From positions 118,739 through 182,738 of the forward strand of contig NZ_BONY01000013.1 in the NCBI RefSeq assembly GCF_016862955.1: 64,000 nt of DNA, in the 5' to 3' direction. This DNA comes from Rhizocola hellebori (GTDB lineage Bacteria > Actinomycetota > Actinomycetes > Mycobacteriales > Micromonosporaceae). The notes under the pieces are model-generated. The model made no database searches, was not told where the DNA came from, and saw only the letters and a program-made list of their open reading frames with translations. Numbering within the stretch: the first letter of the stretch is position 1; each line of letters opens with the position of its first letter. Shown piece by piece: positions 56,376 to 64,000 of the stretch. A program made the position numbers and the translations under genes.

Positions 56376-57035
56376 TTACCCGTGAGTTCGGGCGGGCAGC
56401 ACGGCATAGCCGTCGACCAGGTGGATTTCCTCGTCGCAGATCGCCGCCGCCTGCGGGTCGTGGGTGGCGAAGACCACGGCCGCGCCCCGATCGGCCTCGG
56501 CGCGCAGCATCCGGAGCACGTTCTGCCGGTTGGCCGCGTCCAGCTCGCTGGTCACCTCGTCGGCGATGATGATGCTGCCGTGCAGGGCGAGACCGCGGGC
56601 GATCGCGGCACGCTGCTGCTGACCGCCGGAAAGTTCCTCGATGAGCTGGTCGGTCTGGCCGTCGAGCCCCAGCGCGGCCAGGGCGTCGGCGCTGATCCGG
56701 CGGGCCTCGGCCGCCGAGGCGCCGGCCGCGAGCAACGCGATCTGGACGTTCTCCCCCGCGGTGAGGATGGGGGCAAGCCCGTTGGCCTGCGGAATCAGCA
56801 CCACCCGCTGCTCGACGGCGTGGTCGCGGTCACGCAATGGCAGCCCATCGATGCTCACCTGGCCGCTTACCGGCCTGAGCAGCCCGGCCAGCGCGGAGAG
56901 CAGAGTGGTCTTGCCTGCGCCCGACGAGCCGGTGACCGCCAGCATCTGGCCGCCGGCGACGGACGCGGAGATATCGCGCAGCACCGGCCGGTCCTTGCCG
57001 TAGGCCACCGTGAGCCGGTCGGCGGTGAGCTTCAT
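56376..57035 (-). CDS. ABC transporter ATPase (LolD/MacB-like)
   Basis: A 219-residue ATPase with Walker A (TGSSGAGKTTLLSALAG), signature LSGGQQQRAAIARGLAL, Walker B as IIIADEVTSELDAANR and the H-loop in VVFATHDPQAA. Note Walker B ends DEV rather than DEP. It is the second of two ATPases in the FtsX-like transporter operon and overlaps the other by 4 nt. Confidence 0.9.
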   Translation of the reverse strand: MKLTADRLTVAYGKDRPVLRDISASVAGGQMLAVTGSSGAGKTTLLSALAGLLRPVSGQVSIDGLPLRDRDHAVEQRVVLIPQANGLAPILTAGENVQIALLAAGASAAEARRISADALAALGLDGQTDQLIEELSGGQQQRAAIARGLALHGSIIIADEVTSELDAANRQNVLRMLRAEADRGAAVVFATHDPQAAAICDEEIHLVDGYAVLPARTHG

Positions 57036-57946
57036 GAGACCTCCAGTTCGGACGTGTCAAACCAGCCTTTGTCCGCGTTGAGCCGCATCGTGGGCTGGCT
57101 CTGCAACGTCGAGCCGGGCCGCGCGGGGACAAGAAGGACAGTGCCGTCCTCCAGCGGATGCACCCGCAGCCGGGTTCCCGGCGGGAGCACGGTGAGCACG
57201 TCGGGCGGCAGATGCACCGAGCCGTCCCGGCCGACCAGCGCGAACTCCTCGCCCAGCTGGCCTTCCGCGCCCACCCGGCCGTCGCGGATGGTGACCTGAC
57301 GGCCCATCCGCGCGCCCACCTCCGGATCGTGGGTCACCACGATGACCGTGGTCCCCGAACGCCGGACCGCCTCCAGCGCGGTGATGATCTCGTCGCGCGC
57401 CGTCGTGTCGAGCTGGCTGGTCGGTTCGTCCACCAGGAGCAGGCCGGGCCGGTGCGCAAGCGCCACGGCGAGGGCGAGCCGCTGCCGCTCGCCCGGGCTC
57501 ATCTGACCGGGCCGCTGGCGCAGCTTGGTGCGAATGCTCAAGCCCACCATGGAAAGCACGTCACGCGGGCTGGGCATGTCGGCGACGCCGTAGGCCGCCG
57601 AGCCCCGCTGGGCGAAGCGCACATTCTGCTCCGCGGTCAGGTATGGCAACAGGTTGCGCTCGGCGCCCTGCAACACCACCCCGACCGTGGTCGCCCTCAT
57701 CCGGGCAAGTTCGCCCTCGCTCGCCTTGGCCAGGTCGATGTCGTCGACGGCGGCCCGCCCGGCCGCCGGCCGGATCAGCCCGGCCAGCAGGGAGAGCAGG
57801 GTCGACTTGCCCGAGCCCGAGGGCCCAATCAGGGCAACCGATTCGCCCGGCGTGATGTCGAGGTCGACGCCGCCGAGCGCGACCACGTCATAACCCTCAA
57901 GCCGGTAGATGTATACCAGCCCTCGACACGTCACACTCGCTGTCAT
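57032..57946 (-). CDS. ABC ATPase with AbrB-like C-terminal domain
   Basis: A 304-residue ATPase of the LolD/MacB type: Walker A (GPSGSGKSTLLSLLAG), signature MSPGERQRLALAVALA, Walker B (LLLVDEPTSQLDTTA) and VIVVTHDPEVGA. Beyond residue 230 comes a 50-residue tail (GRDGSVHLPPDVLTVLPPGT, RVHPLEDGTVLLVP) that reads like an AbrB/SpoVT swapped-hairpin domain; it could bind DNA or mediate dimer contacts. ATG 57946 overlaps the FtsX-like gene by 4 nt. The frame open upstream is antisense-like and rejected. Confidence 0.88.
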   Translation of the reverse strand: MTASVTCRGLVYIYRLEGYDVVALGGVDLDITPGESVALIGPSGSGKSTLLSLLAGLIRPAAGRAAVDDIDLAKASEGELARMRATTVGVVLQGAERNLLPYLTAEQNVRFAQRGSAAYGVADMPSPRDVLSMVGLSIRTKLRQRPGQMSPGERQRLALAVALAHRPGLLLVDEPTSQLDTTARDEIITALEAVRRSGTTVIVVTHDPEVGARMGRQVTIRDGRVGAEGQLGEEFALVGRDGSVHLPPDVLTVLPPGTRLRVHPLEDGTVLLVPARPGSTLQSQPTMRLNADKGWFDTSELEVS

Positions 57947-60900
57947 TTGGTACCTCCCCGTGCGAGGCGGCCGGCGGAAAGCAGTCCAGTGATCACAACC
58001 AGCAGCGCGCCGAGCAACGCGAGCGGAAGCGCGGCCAGCTCGGCCCGTGGCGTCAGCATCGCCCACAGATCGAGCGCCGGGATGGTCACGCTCGCGGTGA
58101 CCAGAGCCAGCCCGGGAAGCATCAGCACCGCCGAGCCCAACCCGGTGCCGAGCCCGATCACGAGCGGCAGCACCAGCGACGCGAGTCTTTCCCGGCGCAA
58201 TGCCCGGCGCAGCACCCGAGCCCGCACTCCGGTGGCGCGCAGCGCAGCCATCTCGTCGCGGCGTTCGGCCGCCCCGAGCCGCCAGCCGAGCAGCAGCACC
58301 CCGAGCGCTAGCCCGGCCGCGGCCACCCCGGCGAGCAGGAAAAGGCGGAAGCCGAGCGCGGGTGCCTTGCGCCCCAACTGTTCCAGCTCGCTGTCGATGG
58401 TCTGGGTGCGCAGCACCCTTACGCCCTGATCGGCAAGTTTGCGGTCGAGCCCGGCCGGGGCGTCCGCCGCGGCCCACACCTCGTAGCGCAGGTCGGCGGC
58501 GTCGGCGAGACCGGCTGTGCCGGAGGCCAGCCGCACGGCGAGATCGAGATCGAACAGCAGCGCGTGGGCGCCCGCCCGGGGCAGCCAGCCGGTGTGCTGT
58601 ATCACCGAAAACTCTTGCGGCACATCGGCCAGACCCGGGAAGACGAAGGTGTCCCCCTCGCCCGGCGTGGTTCCGGAAAGCACCGCCGGAACGGTGGCCG
58701 CGGAGTCCAAATAGGAGAAGACGACGTCGCCCGGGCCGCTGGACTCCACCGCCGCGACGAGCCGATCAGGCCCCGGCGTGAACTGGATGCGAGCGGCCGG
58801 GTTGCGATCGGTCGCCACCTTCCAGGCGGTGGCGTCGGCCGTACGCAGCGCGAGCACGGCCTGCGCCGAGCGAACCTCGTGCAGGGTAAGGGCGGCGCGG
58901 ATGGTCCCGCCCAGTCCACCGGACCGGCCCAGCGAGAACCCGACCAGACGGCAGCCCGTTTGCGGTCCACATCCGGCGATCTGGCCGGAGTAGTCCTTCA
59001 GCCCGTTCTTCACGTCGCCCAGCCACGCCACCGTCGGCGGCTGGCCCGGGGCGGAAATCAGCGCGCCGAAGCGAAGCGGCACCTCGCCAAGCCCGGAGAA
59101 GCTCGCCCTCACCGTGAGGTCGCCGCCGACCAGAGCCTTCTTTTCGGCCTTACCGCGCAGCTTGTCGCCCAGCGCGCCCAGCTGCGCCTTGTCCTGCCCG
59201 CGCCAGACCGCCACCGTGCTGAGCAGCTCGGACTGGATGCCCAACAGCTCCACCTTGCCCTGCGCGTATTGCTCGTCAGCGCGCACCACAGCCATCGCCC
59301 GGCCCGACGGATCGGCCGCCTTCACCGCGGCCACCAGCGCCTCCGGATGAGCGGCCGCGACCTGGTAAACCGTTGCGGCGCCTAGACTGTCGCGCGCGTG
59401 ATCGGAGCGGGCCCGCAGCGCCACGTCCCACGAAACGGCCGCGAACGCGAGCAGCGCCACCGCCGCGGTGAGCACCACCACGTTGCGTGCTGAGCCGGGA
59501 CGGCGGGCAAGCTGGGCGGAGGCAAGGATTCCCGGGATGTTTCCGCGGCGGCGGGCCAGGCCCAGCCGCAGTCGCGCCCACAGCACCAGGATACGGCCGG
59601 CCACCACGCCGGCGACCAGAGCCAGCGCGGCGGGTGCCAACAGCGCCAACGAGTTCGACCTGTCCTGCAGCGCGGCGACCAGCCCGACCACGGCGAGGGT
59701 CACCACGATGGCCTCGGCTATCCCGGCTCGCTTGCGCGCCCGCTGCGGCACCCGCCGCAGCAGGGTCAGCACGCCACTGGCCAGGGTGCGCCGGGTCGCC
59801 AGCCAGGCCGCGACACAGGCCAGCACCAGTCCGGCCGCCGCGGCGGCGAAGACCGGCCAGCGCAGCTCAACGTGGGTCCCTGGCGCGAGCACCGTGCGGC
59901 AGGTCAGCTCCACCAACCCGACCCCGGCCACGAGCCCGACCGGGGCGGCGAGGAAGACCAGCAGCAGGGTCTCGCTCAGGCCGAAGCGAGCCGCGCGAGC
60001 GTTGGGATAGCCGCGCAGCCGGGCGAGGGCCAGCTCCGGCCCGCGCTCCTGGGCCAACGCGGCCACCAGCAGGAAGAGCACCACCCAGGCGAGCAGCAGC
60101 AGCGGAACCGCGATCAGCGGCACCGAGCTGGCCAGGGCCGCCTGGTCTTTGGCCACATCGTCGGCTATGGACAGCAGTGCGGTCTCGAGCTGCAGCTCGG
60201 ACGAGTTGAGGGCGAGGCCGAGCGCGCCGAGCTCGGTACGCAGCGCGGGCACCGAGTCAAGGCGCACCGCGTCTGGCTTGAGCGGATAGGTCAGCCTCGC
60301 GGAGATGGCGGACACCCCGGGCAGGCGGACGTCGTCCTCGGAGCCGGTGAAGATGGCGTCGAGGCGAGGCAGCCCGCCGTCGCCGGGCATCGCCGAGTGG
60401 GCGAAGTAGGTGCTGTTGCCCCAGTAGATGTTCGTGGCGTCGCGCGGCGTGTAAAGCCCCACCACCTGCAGGCGCCGGCCCTCCCCATCGCCGCGGGCGG
60501 CGCGCACGGTCACCACGTCGCCCAGCTTGATGCCCGCCTCTTTCGCCGACCGCTCGCTGATGACGACCTGCTCGGCGTCGATGGCACAGCTGCCGTTGAT
60601 GGTCAGCTGGCCACAGGCGCCCAATCGCCAGGCCAGCCGAGCGCCGTACTTCGCCCCGGCGGCCAACGCGACCTGCGCATCGGTTTCCACCGACGAGATC
60701 GGGCGGTCCAGCACGGCCGCCAGGTTGGGCGCCTTGCGAAACGCGGTGTCCGCCAGCGTTTTGGCCTCGGCCACCGGCTGCTGGGCCGGATCGAAGGCAC
60801 CCCCGGCCGCGCCTGCGGCGCTTCCCTCGGCACTGATCGTCACGGACGCCGCGGTGATCGGAGCGGAACGCATGCCATCGGTGAGCACAGATTGCGCGGC

Positions 60901-61023
60901 GGCCCGGCCGTAGGCCGGGATGAGCACGGCCGCAAGCGTGGCGAACGCGGCAATCAACAGCACGACCAGGGAACGGCCTGACCGGTGCCGGATGCCGCGC
61001 AGCATGACGGACCAACCGGTCAC
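57943..61023 (-). CDS. FtsX-like ABC permease, large
   Basis: A 1026-residue membrane protein with an N-terminal helix (SLVVLLIAAFATLAAVLIPA), a large external domain to about residue 290, a block of four to six helices to about 500, a second external domain (about 520-850), and C-terminal helices with LRATGVRARVLRRALRRERL. This duplicated FtsX/MacB plan belongs to exporters that move lipids, lipoproteins or peptides across the envelope rather than through a channel. GGAGG precedes GTG 61023 by 4 nt. It heads the operon with the two ATPase genes. Confidence 0.87.
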   Translation of the reverse strand: MTGWSVMLRGIRHRSGRSLVVLLIAAFATLAAVLIPAYGRAAAQSVLTDGMRSAPITAASVTISAEGSAAGAAGGAFDPAQQPVAEAKTLADTAFRKAPNLAAVLDRPISSVETDAQVALAAGAKYGARLAWRLGACGQLTINGSCAIDAEQVVISERSAKEAGIKLGDVVTVRAARGDGEGRRLQVVGLYTPRDATNIYWGNSTYFAHSAMPGDGGLPRLDAIFTGSEDDVRLPGVSAISARLTYPLKPDAVRLDSVPALRTELGALGLALNSSELQLETALLSIADDVAKDQAALASSVPLIAVPLLLLAWVVLFLLVAALAQERGPELALARLRGYPNARAARFGLSETLLLVFLAAPVGLVAGVGLVELTCRTVLAPGTHVELRWPVFAAAAAGLVLACVAAWLATRRTLASGVLTLLRRVPQRARKRAGIAEAIVVTLAVVGLVAALQDRSNSLALLAPAALALVAGVVAGRILVLWARLRLGLARRRGNIPGILASAQLARRPGSARNVVVLTAAVALLAFAAVSWDVALRARSDHARDSLGAATVYQVAAAHPEALVAAVKAADPSGRAMAVVRADEQYAQGKVELLGIQSELLSTVAVWRGQDKAQLGALGDKLRGKAEKKALVGGDLTVRASFSGLGEVPLRFGALISAPGQPPTVAWLGDVKNGLKDYSGQIAGCGPQTGCRLVGFSLGRSGGLGGTIRAALTLHEVRSAQAVLALRTADATAWKVATDRNPAARIQFTPGPDRLVAAVESSGPGDVVFSYLDSAATVPAVLSGTTPGEGDTFVFPGLADVPQEFSVIQHTGWLPRAGAHALLFDLDLAVRLASGTAGLADAADLRYEVWAAADAPAGLDRKLADQGVRVLRTQTIDSELEQLGRKAPALGFRLFLLAGVAAAGLALGVLLLGWRLGAAERRDEMAALRATGVRARVLRRALRRERLASLVLPLVIGLGTGLGSAVLMLPGLALVTASVTIPALDLWAMLTPRAELAALPLALLGALLVVITGLLSAGRLARGGTK

Positions 61024-61103
61024 GTCGCCTCCTTGGGACTGTCTTGATTGCGGGCTGCCCCACCTTAGCGACCGGCCCGGGATGCGCGAAACCCGCTCGG
61101 GTT

Positions 61104-62084
61104 CTAGAGAATACCGTCCAGGAGTCGAGTAGACGCAGCGTAGGGGTCCAATCGACCGTCAGCGACCTCGGCGGCGAGGGCTTGCAAGCCCTCCCCGGGC
61201 AGCTCGGCGAACTTCGCCCGCAACTCGCCCAGCGCAAGCGCCTCGATCTCGGCGGCGGCCCGCTGCCGCCGACGCCGGGTCAGCTCACCCGTGCGCTCAA
61301 GCCAGGCCCGGTGTTCCTCCAGCGCCTCAACGATCGCGTCGATGCCCTCGGCCTTGGCGGCGCTGGCTTTGAGCACCTTGGGCCGCCAATCGCCAGGCAG
61401 CCGGCCACCGTTGTCGCCGGTCTCCTGCGCGGTTCCGGAGATGCCGCCGCCGAGCGCGATCATGCCCTGGATGTCGCGGTAGGTCGCGTCGGCGCCGTCG
61501 CGGTCGGCCTTGTTCACCACGAAGATGTCGGCGATCTCCAGGATCCCCGCCTTCACCGCTTGGATGGCGTCACCCATTCCCGGGGCCAGCAGCACCAGGG
61601 TGGTGTCGGCGAGGCTGGCGATCTCCACCTCGGCCTGGCCCACCCCAACGGTTTCGACGAGCACCACGTCGCATCCCGCGCCGGCCAGCACCCGCACCGC
61701 CGCCGGAGTCGCCGCGGCGAGCCCGCCGAGATGACCGCGGCTGGACATGGAACGGATATAGACGCCGGGGTCGATCGCGTGGTCCTGCATGCGAACGCGG
61801 TCACCCAGAATCGCGCCCCCGGTGAACGGGCTCGACGGATCCACCGCGAGCACGCCAACCCGGCGCCCGATTTTGCGGAAGGCGCGCACCAGCTCGTTGG
61901 TGGTGGTCGACTTGCCCACGCCGGGCGAGCCGGTGATCCCGATGACCACGGCCTTCACCGCGTCGGAACCGAGCGCCGCAGCGATCTGGGGCAGCGCCGG
62001 GTCACCGCTCTCGACGAGCGTTATCAACCGGGCGACCGCGCGAGGATCCCCCGCGCGGGCGCGCTGCACCAAGTCTTCAATCAC
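61104..62084 (-). CDS. meaB: methylmalonyl-CoA mutase-associated GTPase MeaB
   Basis: A 326-residue G3E GTPase. It has the P-loop [18 protein letters not shown], the switch and base III regions ([38 protein letters not shown]), the NKAD base-recognition motif and a C-terminal dimerisation arm. It loads and repairs the adenosylcobalamin cofactor of acyl-CoA mutases, so IcmA is its probable client here. GTG 62084 overlaps the thiolase stop as GTGA, meaning coupled translation; the longer open frame is not used. Confidence 0.94.
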   Translation of the reverse strand: MIEDLVQRARAGDPRAVARLITLVESGDPALPQIAAALGSDAVKAVVIGITGSPGVGKSTTTNELVRAFRKIGRRVGVLAVDPSSPFTGGAILGDRVRMQDHAIDPGVYIRSMSSRGHLGGLAAATPAAVRVLAGAGCDVVLVETVGVGQAEVEIASLADTTLVLLAPGMGDAIQAVKAGILEIADIFVVNKADRDGADATYRDIQGMIALGGGISGTAQETGDNGGRLPGDWRPKVLKASAAKAEGIDAIVEALEEHRAWLERTGELTRRRRQRAAAEIEALALGELRAKFAELPGEGLQALAAEVADGRLDPYAASTRLLDGIL

Positions 62085-63265
62085 TTTTTGGGTACCCGCA
62101 AAAGCAGCGCATCGCCTTGGCCGCCGCCACCGCACAGGGCTGCCGCGCCCAGGCCACCGCCGCGGCGCTGCAGCTCCAGGGCGAGGGTCAGGGCGAGCCG
62201 GGCCCCGGACATGCCGATCGGGTGGCCCAGCGCGATCGCACCGCCGTTGACGTTGACGATGGCCGCATCGATGCCCAGGTCACGGGTGGATTGGATGCCC
62301 ACCGCCGCGAACGCCTCGTTGATCTCGACCAAGTCCAGGTCGGCCGGGGTCAGCCCGGCCTTGCCCAGCGCCTTGAGGATCGCGTTGGACGGCTGCGAGT
62401 GAAGAGAGTTGTCGGGGCCGGAGACCATGCCGTGCGCGCCGATCTCGGCGAGCCAGCTCAACCCGAGCTCCTCGGCCTTCTCCTTACTCATCACGACGAC
62501 CGCGGCGGCGCCGTCGGAGATCGGTGACGACGACCCGGCCGTGATCGTGCCCTCCTTCGAGAAGGCTGGGCGAAGCTTGGCCAGCGTCTCGACCGTGGTG
62601 TCCGCGCGCACGCCCTCATCCTCGGCGATGACGATCGGGTCGCCCTTGCGCTGCGGAATGGAGACCGGCGTGATTTCTTCCGCGAAATTGCCGTTCTTTT
62701 GCGCGGCCGCGGCCCGCTGGTGCGATGCGGCGGCGAACGAGTCCTGGTCTTCGCGGCTGATGCCGAGCTTGGACACGTGGCGCTCGGTGGACTCGCCCAT
62801 GGACACCTTGTCCCACGGGTCGCTCAGGCCGTCGTGAGCGGTGTGATCCTTCATTACGACGTCGCCATATTTGTAGCCGGCGCGCTGGTTCATCAACAGG
62901 TGCGGCGCGTTGGTCATCGACTCCATGCCGCCCGCGACCACGATCTCGGCCTCACCGGCGCGGATGAGCTGGTCGGCCAGAGCGATCGCGTCGAGGCCGG
63001 AAAGGCACACCTTGTTAATGGTCAGCGCCGGCACCGACATCGGGATGCCCGCCTCGACGGCCGCCTGCCGCGCCGGAATCTGACCCGTGCCCGCCTGGAG
63101 CACCTGTCCCATGATCACGTAATCAACCTGATTCGGGCTCACCCCGCCGCGCTCAAGGGCAGCCTTGATGGCCACCGCCCCGAGCTGCGTGGCCTGCAAG
63201 TCCTTCAGGTTTCCCAGCAGCCGGCCCATGGGCGTGCGCGCACCGCTGACGATGACCGATGTCAT
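62081..63265 (-). CDS. acetyl-CoA C-acetyltransferase (thiolase)
   Basis: A 394-residue degradative/biosynthetic thiolase with the nucleophile Cys in [15 protein letters not shown], active-site His in [17 protein letters not shown], and the second Cys in [15 protein letters not shown]. It joins two acetyl-CoA molecules to acetoacetyl-CoA or cleaves it. The gene heads the thiolase-meaB transcript. AGAGGGG lies 6 nt before ATG 63265. Confidence 0.95.
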   Translation of the reverse strand: MTSVIVSGARTPMGRLLGNLKDLQATQLGAVAIKAALERGGVSPNQVDYVIMGQVLQAGTGQIPARQAAVEAGIPMSVPALTINKVCLSGLDAIALADQLIRAGEAEIVVAGGMESMTNAPHLLMNQRAGYKYGDVVMKDHTAHDGLSDPWDKVSMGESTERHVSKLGISREDQDSFAAASHQRAAAAQKNGNFAEEITPVSIPQRKGDPIVIAEDEGVRADTTVETLAKLRPAFSKEGTITAGSSSPISDGAAAVVVMSKEKAEELGLSWLAEIGAHGMVSGPDNSLHSQPSNAILKALGKAGLTPADLDLVEINEAFAAVGIQSTRDLGIDAAIVNVNGGAIALGHPIGMSGARLALTLALELQRRGGGLGAAALCGGGGQGDALLLRVPKK

Positions 63266-63300
63266 AGGGGGCCCCTCTTATTACTTAACGATGGTTCGGT

Positions 63301-63306
63301 CAGACT
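63301..63306 (+). promoter_or_regulatory. -10 box for the epimerase gene
   Basis: CAGACT ends 7 nt before ATG 63314, so the epimerase message is probably leaderless. GGTT...AACC (63293-63310) gives weak symmetry over this site. Confidence 0.4.
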
Positions 63307-63313
63307 AACCAAT

Positions 63314-63775
63314 ATGACCTCCAACCTGACTAGGAACCTCGTCACATCGATAGGGCTCCTACGCATAGACCATGTTGGCGTGGCCGTGCCGGATCTCGAC
63401 GAAGCGATCGACTTCTATCAGCGTACCTTCGGGATGACCTGCGTACACGTGGAGGAGAACGAGGAGCAGGGGGTCCGCGAGGCCATGATGCAGGTGGGTC
63501 CCACCCGCGAGGGTGGCTGCGTCCAGCTGCTCGCGGCGCTGCGCCCAGACTCGGCCATCGCCAAGTTCCTCGACCGCAGCGGCCCCGGCGTCCAGCAGGT
63601 CGCCTACACCGTGGCCGACATCGACGCCACCTGCGCCGCCCTGGCCGAGCGAGGCGTTCGACTGCTTTACGAGGCGCCCAAGACGGGAACGGCCCATTCC
63701 CGCATCAACTTCGTGCATCCCAAGGACGCAGGCGGGGTACTGGTAGAGCTGGTCGAGCCGGCAAAAAGTTCATAA
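63314..63775 (+). CDS. mce: methylmalonyl-CoA epimerase
   Basis: A 153-residue VOC-fold protein. It has the metal and substrate motifs RIDHVGVAVPDLDEAIDFYQ, GCVQLLAAL, GPGVQQVAYTVADIDA and the C-terminal KDAGGVLVELVE with its Glu ligand. It interconverts the two epimers of methylmalonyl-CoA. It is divergent from thiolase-meaB, a neighbourhood also known in Streptomyces. ATG 63314 is supported by the leaderless -10 box. Confidence 0.92.
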   Translation: MTSNLTRNLVTSIGLLRIDHVGVAVPDLDEAIDFYQRTFGMTCVHVEENEEQGVREAMMQVGPTREGGCVQLLAALRPDSAIAKFLDRSGPGVQQVAYTVADIDATCAALAERGVRLLYEAPKTGTAHSRINFVHPKDAGGVLVELVEPAKSS

Positions 63776-63840
63776 ACAGTTTTAAACAGTTATTCGCTGG
63801 CCTGCTGTTAAACGCTCTGCCTGAGAACGCTATCGACCTT

Positions 63841-63948
63841 TAGGGTGATCCCAACGCCCCTCCCGGTCGGCGCTATCTGGGCCCGGCTGGGAGGCGGATG
63901 CTCGCCCTACGGCAGCAGCAGCACATCCACGTTCCTGGGGAGGAGCGC
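63841..63948 (+). promoter_or_regulatory. promoter and structured 5' leader of a gene leaving the window
   Basis: TAGGGT at 63841-63846 fits a -10 box. The next 100 nt can fold, with CCTCCC (63859-63864) pairing GGGAGG (63889-63894), and end in GGGGAGGAGCGC, a strong ribosome site. A leader this long is unusual here, where many genes look leaderless, and may carry a regulatory RNA. I could not match it to a known riboswitch. Confidence 0.4.
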
Positions 63949-64000
63949 GTGGCAGTGAGGGGTCCCAAGGCTCAGGCCACTCACTGCCATAATTCTGGCG
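63949..64000 (+). CDS. start of an unidentified gene, cut by the window end
   Basis: GTG at 63949 follows GGGGAGGAGCGC at ideal spacing, and the frame stays open to the edge, encoding MAVRGPKAQATHCHNSG. This is too short to name. The next in-frame GTG (63955) is an alternative start. Confidence 0.4.
   Translation, partial: MAVRGPKAQATHCHNSG

Overview
The window is a 64 kb stretch of chromosome from a high-GC filamentous-type actinobacterium. The evidence is many GTG starts, leaderless promoters (a TANNNT-type -10 box 6-8 nt before the start codon), a fused LysX, the giant NAD-glutamate dehydrogenase, an AfsR-like SARP regulator, isobutyryl-CoA mutase, and the recognisable actinomycete order ligA / mnmA / cysteine desulfurase / etfA-etfB. 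A relative of Micromonosporales or a neighbouring order is my guess; the sequence does not settle it. No rRNA, tRNA, CRISPR array, prophage or complete insertion sequence was seen.

Layout. 1-12.9 kb: end of a PQQ-type sugar dehydrogenase, a membrane metallophosphoesterase, gatC-gatB (with gatA missing from between them) behind a GGDEF-EAL c-di-GMP enzyme, lysX, a hydrolase and a class A PBP. 12.2-21.7 kb: a NarL-type two-component pair, ligA, a SnoaL-like protein, a MetE-like methionine synthase, mnmA, cysteine desulfurase, etfA and etfB. 21.9-30.8 kb: GNAT enzyme divergent from DUF202 genes, a large beta-helix surface protein with a five-helix membrane tail, a SARP-NB-ARC-TPR regulator, and a DrrA/DrrB exporter with SARP-type 11-bp direct repeats before it. 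30.8-43 kb: IlvG-like ThDP enzyme, enoyl-CoA hydratase, a DUF6232 membrane protein followed by a CD-NTase-like nucleotidyltransferase, DUF402 protein, ABC transporters, a YihY protein, a ROK regulator divergent from a family 3 glycosidase, and a methyltransferase. 43.1-44.9 kb: a hairpin and repeat-rich non-coding block next to a 13E12-type HNH endonuclease. 45-52 kb: NAD-glutamate dehydrogenase and a lipoprotein class B PBP. 52-64 kb: two small membrane proteins, a ureohydrolase, a thioredoxin-fold TPR protein, icmA, a MacB-like ABC system, meaB, thiolase, methylmalonyl-CoA epimerase, and the structured leader of a gene that runs off the end.

How the genes work together. IcmA, MeaB, thiolase and epimerase form a branched acyl-CoA / C4-CoA metabolism neighbourhood, and EtfAB and enoyl-CoA hydratase add beta-oxidation functions. 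MnmA and cysteine desulfurase supply tRNA thiolation. GatCB, LysX and MnmA touch translation. The most unusual points are the missing gatA, the membrane protein plus CD-NTase pair with an altered third catalytic position, the SARP-like repeats before drrA, an ABC ATPase with an AbrB-like tail, and a 26-bp-arm hairpin with nearby repeats.
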